Shown here in pieces: positions 1 through 5,586 of a stretch of DNA of 8,779 bases. The stretch is from Avisuccinivibrio_A sp964399665 (GTDB lineage: Bacteria; Pseudomonadota; Gammaproteobacteria; Enterobacterales; Succinivibrionaceae), in NCBI GenBank assembly GCA_964399665.1, contig CAYNSI010000082.1:1-8779 (forward strand), in the 5' to 3' direction. The notes beneath the pieces are model-generated. The model did not search any database. It was not told where the DNA came from and saw only the letters and a list, made by a program, of their open reading frames with translations. The position numbers were made by a program, and so were the translations under genes. The stretch's first letter is position 1. Each line of letters starts with the position of its first letter.

Positions 1-65
1 CAACAGTCGGCGGCACACCTCTTGCAGTCATTAAGCAATATATCGAGAACCAGAAAAAGGTGTAG
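1..65 (+). CDS. tnpA: C-terminal end of an IS200/IS605-type TnpA (Y1 HUH transposase), partial
   Basis: The reading frame enters from the left edge and ends at a TAG at 63-65. The visible 20 residues read TVGGTPLAVIKQYIENQKKV. This resembles the last helix of IS200/IS605 TnpA proteins, which typically end in a TVG...V-I-K-x-Y-I-x-x-Q pattern just after the catalytic tyrosine region. These small Y1 transposases (about 140-150 residues) move single-stranded DNA and use subterminal hairpins instead of inverted repeats. The HUH motif and the catalytic Tyr lie outside the window, so I cannot say whether the gene is intact. The call rests on a short tail and family memory only. Confidence 0.6.
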   Translation, partial: TVGGTPLAVIKQYIENQKKV

Positions 66-70
66 ACATG

Positions 71-91
71 GAACAGCGTTCAACGTTCAAG
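71..91 (+). other. Possible right-end hairpin and TCAAG end of the IS200/IS605 element
   Basis: Six bases after the transposase stop, GAACAGCGTTCAACGTTC (71-88) can fold as an imperfect hairpin. One form pairs GAA with TTC and CGT with ACG, with a CAG bulge. The other pairs GAAC with GTTC. It is followed at once by TCAAG (87-91). IS200/IS605 right ends are imperfect hairpins close to a short cleavage tetra- or pentanucleotide, so place and shape fit. The stem is short and this is only a suggestion. Confidence 0.25.
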
Positions 92-136
92 TTTGCCAAT
101 CTTTGATTAAAGCGGGACAGAATCTTGGGGGGTAAT

Positions 137-212
137 TGGTGCTGCCTGAGAGACTCGAACTCTCGACCTACTGATTACGAATCAGTTGCGCTACCACCTG
201 TGCCAAGGCAGC
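137..212 (-). tRNA. tRNA-Thr, anticodon CGT
   Basis: The minus strand gives a complete 76-nt cloverleaf. The acceptor arm GCTGCCT pairs perfectly with AGGCAGC, followed by discriminator A and an encoded CCA (137-139). The anticodon stem ACTGA/TCAGT encloses loop TTCGTAA, with anticodon CGT that reads ACG (Thr). The T arm GAGAG-TTCGAGT-CTCTC is perfect. The D arm GCAC/GCGC contains one A-C mismatch at the third pair. The 3' end lies about 70 nt from the transposase stop on the other strand. I see no clear rho-independent terminator after the CCA end. Confidence 0.96.
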
Positions 213-220
213 TTATGTCA

Positions 221-256
221 GGGCGCATTTTAACTTACAGCAGATATCAATGTCCA
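221..256 (-). promoter_or_regulatory. Promoter of the tRNA-Thr gene
   Basis: On the minus strand a -35-like TGGACA (251-256) is separated by 18 bp from a -10-like TAAAAT (227-232). Each matches the sigma-70 consensus at 5 of 6 positions. The bases right after the -10 are GCGCCC (221-226), the GC-rich discriminator typical of stable-RNA promoters under stringent control. Transcription would start near 220, about 8 nt before the mature tRNA 5' end. Confidence 0.6.
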
Positions 257-305
257 TTAGGATTTTTACCTTTGCAAATATCAATAAAAGTTGCGATGAT
301 CTCTT

Positions 306-334
306 TTAACTCCTAAGTTAAGGATGCTCAGCAT
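306..334 (+). promoter_or_regulatory. Two small inverted repeats in the upstream region of the first binding-protein gene
   Basis: TTAACT-CCTA-AGTTAA (306-321) and ATGCT-C-AGCAT (324-334) are perfect inverted repeats placed side by side 21-49 bp before the start codon at 355. They could be operator half-sites or small leader hairpins. I found no convincing -35/-10 pair in 213-354, so the promoter is not placed. This is a position-based suggestion. Confidence 0.25.
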
Positions 335-354
335 ACAAAGAGGGCAGAGGTCAT

Positions 355-1314
355 ATGCTGCAGAAGTTAAAAATTTCCTTAATAAGTTTATTGTTGTTGA
401 CTGCAGGCGCTGCTGCCGCACAGCAGGGGCTGGATCCTAATCGGGTAAAGATTGGTTTTGCAGCTCCTTCTACCGACAATCCCTGGTTTACGGGGGTTAG
501 GCTTGGCATGGAGCGTTTTTGCAGCGAAAAAGGGATCTCATACAGCTTTGCCGATGGCATGGGCAGTGCCCAGACCCAGGCTGTGGTTGTCGAGAAAATG
601 CTGTCAGAAGGTTTGGATGCAATTTTGGTAACTCCCCTTGATCCTGAGCTTATTGCGCCTATTTTTCAAAAGGCCAAACAAAGGGGCGTTGTAACAGGAT
701 CACTGGCCCAATTGGTCCCAGGTTCTGATTTGCTGTATGGGATGATCGAATATGACTACGGCTTTGTTATCGGAGAGCAGGCTGCCAACTGGGCCAAAAA
801 AACTTTAGACTGTGAGGGTACTGCTGTAATTATCACCCACGATAATGTTGAAGCCGTAAAGGAGCGCGGAATAGGCATTGAGCAGGCTTTACATCAAATC
901 TGTCCTTTTATGACCATCGCTGCCAGAGAAAGCGGCTCTACAATGCTTGCAGGACATGATATTGTCTTAAGGGCTTTAAGAACTTACCCAAAGCTTAATT
1001 TGGTGATAGCAGCCAATGATGCCGGAGGCATAGGAGGCTATGAGGCCATGGCTGCAGCAGGGCTTACAGGATCTGATAAGGCGGTATTCTCAGGGGATGC
1101 CTCCCGTGAGGCTATCGCTCTTATGCGTGATGAGAATTCCATTTACAGGGGCACGGTGGAACTTTATCCCTACCAGTGCGGCTATCAGGCTGCCCGCTAT
1201 TTATACGAAATGGTGATCCTGGGGATCCCTTCTGAGCCGCGTTATGAAAGATTGTCTTATCATCCGGTATCAAAAGAGGATGTCGTATCAGGAAAATACT
1301 ATCTGTCCTATTAG
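355..1314 (+). CDS. Periplasmic sugar-binding protein, RbsB/Peripla_BP_4 type, without transporter partner here
   Basis: A 319-residue protein of about the usual RbsB-type length. Residues 1-22 form a Sec signal peptide: a lysine-containing start, a leucine-rich core around residues 8-15, and an Ala-rich end with probable cleavage near A22-Q23. The first lobe starts with VKIGFAAP and DNPWFTGV (about residues 31-48), the usual sugar-binding opening that contacts ligand. DAILVTPLDPELIAPIFQKAK (from about 88) is the typical first-lobe strand-helix. VIAANDAGGIGGYEAM (about 217-232) and AVFSGDAS (243-250) are second-lobe ligand-facing segments. The start is chosen from AGAGGG (339-344) and GCAGAGG just upstream of ATG 355. 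No permease or ATPase lies beside it on this strand. It may share the neighbouring transporter, serve a distant one, or feed a sensor. Ligand unknown. Confidence 0.85.
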   Translation: MLQKLKISLISLLLLTAGAAAAQQGLDPNRVKIGFAAPSTDNPWFTGVRLGMERFCSEKGISYSFADGMGSAQTQAVVVEKMLSEGLDAILVTPLDPELIAPIFQKAKQRGVVTGSLAQLVPGSDLLYGMIEYDYGFVIGEQAANWAKKTLDCEGTAVIITHDNVEAVKERGIGIEQALHQICPFMTIAARESGSTMLAGHDIVLRALRTYPKLNLVIAANDAGGIGGYEAMAAAGLTGSDKAVFSGDASREAIALMRDENSIYRGTVELYPYQCGYQAARYLYEMVILGIPSEPRYERLSYHPVSKEDVVSGKYYLSY

Positions 1315-1437
1315 CAGATCTTTACCTTGTAAGGTAAAAACTGTCATGTGACACAGGTTTTAAGGCATCTTTTCAACCTCTTTTGAACGCAGATGCTGCA
1401 GCAGGGCAGGGGCTGCTTTGGTATTTGATGACGGCAC

Positions 1438-1463
1438 AAAAAAACCGGCTTAAGCCGGCTTCT
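1438..1463 (-). terminator. Intrinsic terminator of the second binding-protein gene
   Basis: CCGGC-TTAA-GCCGG (1445-1458) is a perfect GC-rich stem with a four-base loop. The minus-strand stem can extend through a G-U pair. Read on the minus strand it is followed by seven U residues (complement of the A run 1438-1444). It sits about 30 nt after the stop codon of the minus-strand gene. On the plus strand no T run follows, so it mainly serves the minus-strand gene. Confidence 0.85.
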
Positions 1464-1491
1464 TGAAAAACTTTCTTTTAAGATTTTTTAT

Positions 1492-2607
1492 TTATTGGCC
1501 GGCACGGGCTGCGGCATCTTCAATGGAGAGCGTATTGGCAGCTTCCTGCAGACCTTCAAAAGTAAGATTTGATAAGGCGACAATTTCCTCGGTATTGTAA
1601 GGCAGGGCCTGCTCGAAGTATTTGTCGTAATCACCATAGTCATCAGGAGATGAAACATAGAGGTAGGGGAAGAGCAAATCATTAAACTGCCCTGAGTAGT
1701 CGCCTTCTGATTTGATAGCATTGTAGACCATCAAGAAGGCATAGAGAGGATCACAGTAATGTCCGCCTGACTGTCCTGCCATAGATCCGTTTGCCAGTCT
1801 TTCGCCCAAATCAGGGAGGAAGTCTGTGGAGACAATGGCAATGTCTTTGACCTTGCCGGCACGCTCTACGGCTGCAACGGCACCTAAGAGAGGATCACCG
1901 CCGCCTCCTGCAGGGATCAAAGCATCCAATGTGGGATCTGCTGCCATTAAGGCTTCAGCTGCCCTGGAACCGCCTTCAGAGGAGGTGCCGGCATACTGCG
2001 GTACCGAGAGTTTTACCTGATCATCGGGGTGGGCGGCATTCCACTTTTCAACTCCGGCGCGGTAGCCTTCCCAGCGTCCCAGCCAAGTGGCATCACCTTG
2101 TTCCCAGCCGATAAGGCCGATGTTGCGGCAGCCTTTTGCCAAAAGCATATTTACCAGAGTTTCACCATTGGCAGGCTCATCCTCATGGACGGCGCCGACA
2201 AAATACGGTGAGGCAGTTGCCATCTGGTAAATGTCTGGATTGGCGGTTTTGGAAATAATGCGGTAGAACTGGGCCAGATAAACCTTGTTGTCGGTGCAGG
2301 TTTTGATGGCAGAAACCATTTCCGTGTCTGCGGAGTTGCAGACTATGATGCCCTGGCATCCTGCGGCAACCAGCTGGTCAACGGACGCGGTAACCCGCTC
2401 TGAGACGTGGCCCTGATCAACGTACTGAACATCAACCCCCAGGGCATCGGCTGCAGCATCAAGCATACGCTTACTGTCAGAGCCCAGGACATCTGTTGAT
2501 GACCAGATGGAAACACCAATCTTAATGTCAGCTGCCATTGCGCCGGAGGACAGTCCTGCTGCCAGTACTGCGCAGGCAACCGTTTTTGCTAATAAATTTA
2601 CCTTCAT
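1492..2607 (-). CDS. Periplasmic substrate-binding protein of the sugar (probably L-arabinose) ABC transporter
   Basis: A 371-residue secreted protein, longer than RbsB (about 296). Residues 1-25 are a Sec signal peptide ending AMA, with cleavage before A26 or D27. The mature part opens IKIGVSIWSSTDVLGSDSK (about 28-46), then YVDQGHVSERVTASVDQLVAAGCQGIIVCNS (about 62-92), the first-lobe core of the Peripla_BP_4 fold. GLIGWEQG (164-171), ALIPAGGGGDPLLGAVAAVE (229-248) and IVSTDFLP (258-265) form the second lobe and hinge. ATG 2607 is supported by AGGA eight bases upstream. It is the most downstream gene of the sugar locus, behind a 513-bp control region, and ends at a strong terminator. It probably captures substrate for the permease/ATPase genes upstream. 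L-arabinose is inferred from araA, not read from the binding site. Confidence 0.88.
   Translation of the reverse strand: MKVNLLAKTVACAVLAAGLSSGAMAADIKIGVSIWSSTDVLGSDSKRMLDAAADALGVDVQYVDQGHVSERVTASVDQLVAAGCQGIIVCNSADTEMVSAIKTCTDNKVYLAQFYRIISKTANPDIYQMATASPYFVGAVHEDEPANGETLVNMLLAKGCRNIGLIGWEQGDATWLGRWEGYRAGVEKWNAAHPDDQVKLSVPQYAGTSSEGGSRAAEALMAADPTLDALIPAGGGGDPLLGAVAAVERAGKVKDIAIVSTDFLPDLGERLANGSMAGQSGGHYCDPLYAFLMVYNAIKSEGDYSGQFNDLLFPYLYVSSPDDYGDYDKYFEQALPYNTEEIVALSNLTFEGLQEAANTLSIEDAAARAGQ
2576..2585 (+). promoter_or_regulatory. Intragenic third copy of the operator core
   Basis: GCAACCGTTT, the same 10-mer found in the two upstream operators, occurs here inside codons 8-11 of the binding-protein gene, within the signal peptide. 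Its CpG centre is 360 bp from that of the operator at 2936-2947. An auxiliary operator just inside the gene would be in keeping with LacI-family control, but coding constraint could also explain it. Confidence 0.3.
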
Positions 2608-2633
2608 GCTGTTATTCCTATCTTGATGGTATG

Positions 2634-2717
2634 TATGCCCGATATTTTGGTCCTGAAAGCCATGCGGTCTATAAGGTTACAATTCCCATTACAACCGCAA
2701 TTGTATGGTAGGGCATA
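2634..2717 (-). promoter_or_regulatory. Foldable 5' leader RNA of the binding-protein gene
   Basis: On the minus-strand transcript UAUGCCC (2717-2711) can pair with GGGCAUA (2640-2634), closing an 84-nt domain. Inside it 2696-2688 and 2683-2675 form a 9-bp hairpin with two G-U pairs and a GGGA (GNRA) tetraloop. Two alternative pairings compete with it: GCGGU (2698-2694) with ACCGC (2668-2664), and UACAAUU (2705-2699) with AAUUGUA (2684-2678). Together these two would form a pseudoknot-like fold. The domain ends about 27 nt before the start codon and leaves the RBS outside. No known riboswitch family was recognised. The structure is by eye only. Confidence 0.35.
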
Positions 2718-2754
2718 AAAGCTTACTTTAAGGCTGCACAGATCACAAAAATTC

Positions 2755-2798
2755 CTTATAACAGGTAACTTTTTAGCCACATTGTGACCAAGCGCAAA
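2755..2798 (-). promoter_or_regulatory. Candidate CRP-dependent promoter of the binding-protein gene
   Basis: TGTGA-CCAAGC-GCAAA (2783-2798) matches the CRP consensus at 8 of 10 conserved bases. A minus-strand TATAAG (2755-2760) is a 5-of-6 match to the -10 box. A start near 2748 would put the CRP centre at about -42, the class II position, and no good -35 is seen, as expected for such a promoter. A second good CRP half-site, TTTGTGATCT (2749-2740 on the minus strand), lies at the predicted start. Confidence 0.45.
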
Positions 2799-2905
2799 TT
2801 TTGCAAGCGTATTGCCATAAGAGACCAAAAATTCATTAAGAAAATATCTTTTAAAGATTGTCTTTAAATTTAATAAGATATTAGCGTTTATCACCTGCTT
2901 TTTCT

Positions 2906-2923
2906 AAATTTTGAGCAAAATTT
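2906..2923. repeat. AT-rich 18-bp palindrome
   Basis: AAATTTTG-AG-CAAAATTT is a perfect 8-bp inverted repeat with a 2-base centre, 12 bases from the operator at 2936. GCAAAATTTG from its right arm (2915-2924) recurs inverted at 2795-2804, across the CRP-like site. It could be a regulator binding site or an upstream element. AT-rich sequence makes chance repeats more likely. Confidence 0.3.
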
Positions 2924-2935
2924 GTCTGTAATAGT

Positions 2936-2947
2936 GTAAACGGTTGC
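2936..2947 (+). promoter_or_regulatory. LacI/GalR-family operator upstream of the binding-protein gene
   Basis: GTAAACGGTTGC, with flank GTGTAAACGGTTGCAA, resembles GalR/LacI-family operators (imperfect palindromes around a central CG). The identical 12-mer lies at the predicted start point of the permease operon at 8179-8190. This suggests one pentose-responsive regulator for both units. It is about 190 bp upstream of the CRP/-10 pair described for this gene, so it may act on another promoter here, by looping, or as part of a promoter I cannot place. Confidence 0.5.
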
Positions 2948-3068
2948 AAAACCTTTAAGGCAGCTGGTGCCTGTCATAGGAATTGTGGGGGAGATTATAT
3001 TGAGTTGGGTTCAGATCGGGAAACTAAGGATGACAGGAATGAGGAATAAATAAAGGATAAGGGATGAT

Positions 3069-3089
3069 GGGGCGGGCAGTCCCCGCCCC
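3069..3089 (-). terminator. GC-rich hairpin after araA (weak terminator or processing signal)
   Basis: GGGGCGGG (3069-3076) and CCCGCCCC (3082-3089) form a perfect 8-bp all-GC stem with a 5-base loop, 31 nt after the araA stop. On the minus strand the following bases are ATCATCCCTTATCC, T-rich only further on, so it is not a classic terminator. A partial terminator, or a 3' stabiliser that trims expression between araA and the binding-protein gene, would fit. Confidence 0.55.
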
Positions 3090-3120
3090 GGTTGAGTTGA
3101 AAGGTGCGCAGGGCGTATTT

Positions 3121-4572
3121 TTAGCGGTTTTGATACTTACGCCATGCAAGTTTGGCCAAATCAGCCTCGGTAGTATCATCCCCTATGCAGATAATTTCAG
3201 TTCCCGTAAGCCTTGCAAAAAGGATCATATCATCACGGTTTAGGGCAGTTGAAACGACACTGTGATGTCCTCCTCCTGCATAGCACCAGGCGGCGGTTCC
3301 GATTTGAAAATCAGGCTTGTGCCGGTACATGATCCGGGCCACGGGAAGATGGGGCATGGGTTTTGGCTGTTTTACAAGCTCAATGTCAGCACAAATAAGC
3401 CTGTAGTGGGTGCCCATGTCCACCATGGTAACTTGAATACCGTCCCCCTCAACGCCGTCGAAAATAAGGCGGGCAGGATTATCTTTACCGCCTATTCCCA
3501 GGGGATAGACTTCAATTTCTGGTTTAGTGGCAGCAAAGCTTACCGGAACTTCCAGCATATGGGAGGCAAGCTCAAGTTCCTGCCCTAAAGTCAAATCGTA
3601 GGTGTAATCTTCGATAAATCCTGTAGCCCCGGGGCGGCCTTCTGCCATTTTCATCAATACTGTAGACAAGGCTGAGATCTTATAGTCACCCTCAGGGCCG
3701 AAACCTATGCCTTTGCCCATAAGATTCTGGACGGCCAATCCCGGCAATTGTCTTAAACCGTGCAGATCTTGGAAGGTGTCGGCAAAGGCGTGCAGACCGT
3801 TTTGCCCCAGGAATTTTTCCAGGGCAACTTCATATTTGGCCTGTTCGCGCACTGCATCAATGAAGGTGGTCTTCATGGTGTATTTGGAGGTGTATTCTGC
3901 CATTTTGCGGTCAATTTCAGCATCAGTTACCGCATTGATAACTGCAACCAGATCGCCTACGGCATAGTAGTTGCACTCCCAGCCATATTTTATTTGCGAT
4001 TCGACCCTGTCTCCGTCGGTGACGGCAACCTCACGCATATTATTGCCAAAGGAGCCTACCTTAAGGTGTTTGGAAAAATGGATGGCACGGGCAGTGTCAA
4101 CGAATCTTGAGATCTTTTTGAGGACATTTTCATGGCGGTAGAATCCTGCGGCCACTTCATGGATTATTTTCATGCGGGCGAGGATAAAGCCGTATTCTCT
4201 GTCACCATGGGCTGCCTGGTTTAAGTTCATAAAGTCCATGTCTATGGTGTCATAGGGCAGCTTTTCATTGGCCTGGGTATGCAGATGCAAAAGAGGTTTC
4301 CTTAACTCCTGCAGTCCTTTAATCCACATCTTGGCAGGGGAGAAGGTATGCATCCAGGTGATAACCCCGATGCACTCATCATCACAGCTTACCTTGCGCA
4401 TATTTTCAATGCAGGTATGAGAATTTATCACTGTAGGCAGAAGTTCTACGGTTACGTTTTTTAAATGATTGTTAAAAAATTCAGTCATTTCCCTGGCATT
4501 TATCGCAACTTGCTTCAGGCACTCATCTCCGTAAAGATCCTGCGAGCCTACCACAAAATATAATTTATCCAT
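3121..4572 (-). CDS. araA: L-arabinose isomerase
   Basis: Cytoplasmic enzyme that isomerises L-arabinose to L-ribulose, metal-dependent (Mn in the family). It has 483 residues from ATG 4572, against 500 in E. coli. It opens DKLYFVVGSQDLYG, the family N-terminus. HTFSPAKMWIKGL, MDFMNLNQAAHGDREYGF and NMREVAVTDGD are strongly conserved AraA blocks. The catalytic residues known from E. coli (E306, E333, H350, H450) have counterparts: E294 in GPEGDY, E321 in FIEDYTYDL, H338 in SHMLEV, and the HH pair at 436-437 in GGGHHS. A TTG at 4581 is in frame, but it is only 2 nt from GAGG (4584-4587), so ATG (11 nt) is preferred. It follows permease B by 44 nt. No araB or araD is adjacent. Confidence 0.97.
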   Translation of the reverse strand: MDKLYFVVGSQDLYGDECLKQVAINAREMTEFFNNHLKNVTVELLPTVINSHTCIENMRKVSCDDECIGVITWMHTFSPAKMWIKGLQELRKPLLHLHTQANEKLPYDTIDMDFMNLNQAAHGDREYGFILARMKIIHEVAAGFYRHENVLKKISRFVDTARAIHFSKHLKVGSFGNNMREVAVTDGDRVESQIKYGWECNYYAVGDLVAVINAVTDAEIDRKMAEYTSKYTMKTTFIDAVREQAKYEVALEKFLGQNGLHAFADTFQDLHGLRQLPGLAVQNLMGKGIGFGPEGDYKISALSTVLMKMAEGRPGATGFIEDYTYDLTLGQELELASHMLEVPVSFAATKPEIEVYPLGIGGKDNPARLIFDGVEGDGIQVTMVDMGTHYRLICADIELVKQPKPMPHLPVARIMYRHKPDFQIGTAAWCYAGGGHHSVVSTALNRDDMILFARLTGTEIICIGDDTTEADLAKLAWRKYQNR

Positions 4573-4616
4573 ATTATGCAAAACCTCAAAAACACTGTAA
4601 TTTGAAATTAAAAAGT

Positions 4617-5576
4617 TTATTTGATAACGCTAATAGACTTCCTGTCGGCAAAGACTGCTACAAACATCAGGAAGACTATGCCCTGAATCAACTGCATCAT
4701 CTGGGTGCTAAAGCCCATCATGGAAAGGCCTGAGCTTAGGATGACAAAAAGCAGGGCTCCTACTACCACATTGGAAAACCTTGCCAAAGCTCCGCCTGAA
4801 ATGGGCATGCCTCCTAGTACCAGGGCAATTAAGATCTGGGTTTCCAGCTGATTGCCGCCGTTGGAGGTCACCGATCCTACTTTAATCACCGACACAAAGG
4901 CTGCAAAACCTGTGATGGCACCTGCCAGGACATAGACTAAAAATTTGACCCTGTCAGTCTTGATCCCCGCGAACATGGCAGCTTTCTCGCCAGCTCCTAT
5001 GGCGCGCAGATAAGTGCCGAACTTAGTGCAGTTAAAGACAATAAATCCTGTGATGATAATAAAGGCGGTAACTCCAACCTTAAAGGCGGTGGTATCCCAC
5101 ATAACAATCATGGCTGATCCTGCCACCGGGGAATTAGTGGTAAGGTACTTGATAAGGCCCCGAAACAGGAACATGGTACAAATGGTGACAATAAAGGACT
5201 TTATCTTGCGGTTGACATAAAAGTAGCCGTTTACGGCTCCGATGCAGGCTCCTGTGACAATACCTGCCAGGATGGAAAGCTCGATGCTGTAGCGGGAGGT
5301 ATAACATACCGCGATGGCAGAAAGTCCCAGTATGGATCCTTGGGAAAAATCAAGGCCTCCCATGGTCATAATAAAAAACACTCCCATGGCCGCAATCATA
5401 ATTACATAAACCTGGGACATGGCAAGGGGCAGGCTTTTGATAAGACGCCCGTCGGTTAGGAAAGTAAAGAGCACAAAAACAAAGATCAAACCTGCCACAG
5501 GCAGCCATGCCCTGATAAGATTCATTCTGCGCTCTTTTTTAAGGGCCTGCTCTTTGGTAATAGATACTTCAGACAT
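4617..5576 (-). CDS. Sugar ABC transporter permease B, RbsC/AraH type
   Basis: An inner-membrane permease of 319 residues with about 8-10 hydrophobic segments and a charged cytoplasmic start. It has the BPD_transp_2 hallmarks: MGGLDFSQGS (about 72-81), ITGACIGAVNGYFY (106-120, numbering approximate), KFGTYLRAIG...AMFAGI (185-205), the cytoplasmic loop that contacts the ATPase, and VLGGMPISGG (253-262), a near-canonical form of the family VLGG-S-x-x-GG motif. ATG 5576 is chosen because AAGGAGGT (5588-5581) lies 5 nt upstream. An in-frame GTG three codons earlier overlaps that SD. The ATPase stop codon TAA overlaps the same SD, with a gap of 10 nt, so translational coupling is likely. Confidence 0.93.
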   Translation of the reverse strand: MSEVSITKEQALKKERRMNLIRAWLPVAGLIFVFVLFTFLTDGRLIKSLPLAMSQVYVIMIAAMGVFFIMTMGGLDFSQGSILGLSAIAVCYTSRYSIELSILAGIVTGACIGAVNGYFYVNRKIKSFIVTICTMFLFRGLIKYLTTNSPVAGSAMIVMWDTTAFKVGVTAFIIITGFIVFNCTKFGTYLRAIGAGEKAAMFAGIKTDRVKFLVYVLAGAITGFAAFVSVIKVGSVTSNGGNQLETQILIALVLGGMPISGGALARFSNVVVGALLFVILSSGLSMMGFSTQMMQLIQGIVFLMFVAVFADRKSISVIK

Positions 5577-5586
5577 AAGCACCTCC

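Larger units (their letters stand above)
2608..3120 (-). other. 513-bp control region between araA and the binding-protein gene
   Basis: No credible gene is present. Read on the minus strand it holds, in order, a GC-rich hairpin close after araA, a LacI-type operator, an AT-rich 18-bp palindrome, a CRP-like site with a -10 box, and a leader that can fold. The binding-protein RBS (AGGA) follows. These parts are entered separately. Its size and content indicate that the binding protein has its own promoter in addition to any read-through from araA. Confidence 0.6.

Noticed and set aside
125..316. A 63-codon plus-strand open frame
   Set aside because: It runs across the tRNA-Thr gene in antisense; the peptide is the translated tRNA complement.
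1321..1338. TTTACCTTGTAAGGTAAA inverted repeat after the first binding-protein gene as a terminator
   Set aside because: AT-rich stem with effective loop of six and no T run on the plus strand; too weak to call a terminator.
2604..2894. A 96-codon minus-strand open frame before the binding-protein gene, overlapping its ATG by ATGA
   Set aside because: It starts with GTG, overlaps promoter and palindrome signals, has AT-driven composition and no recognisable domain. The overlap is more likely chance, and the stretch is better explained as control region and leader.
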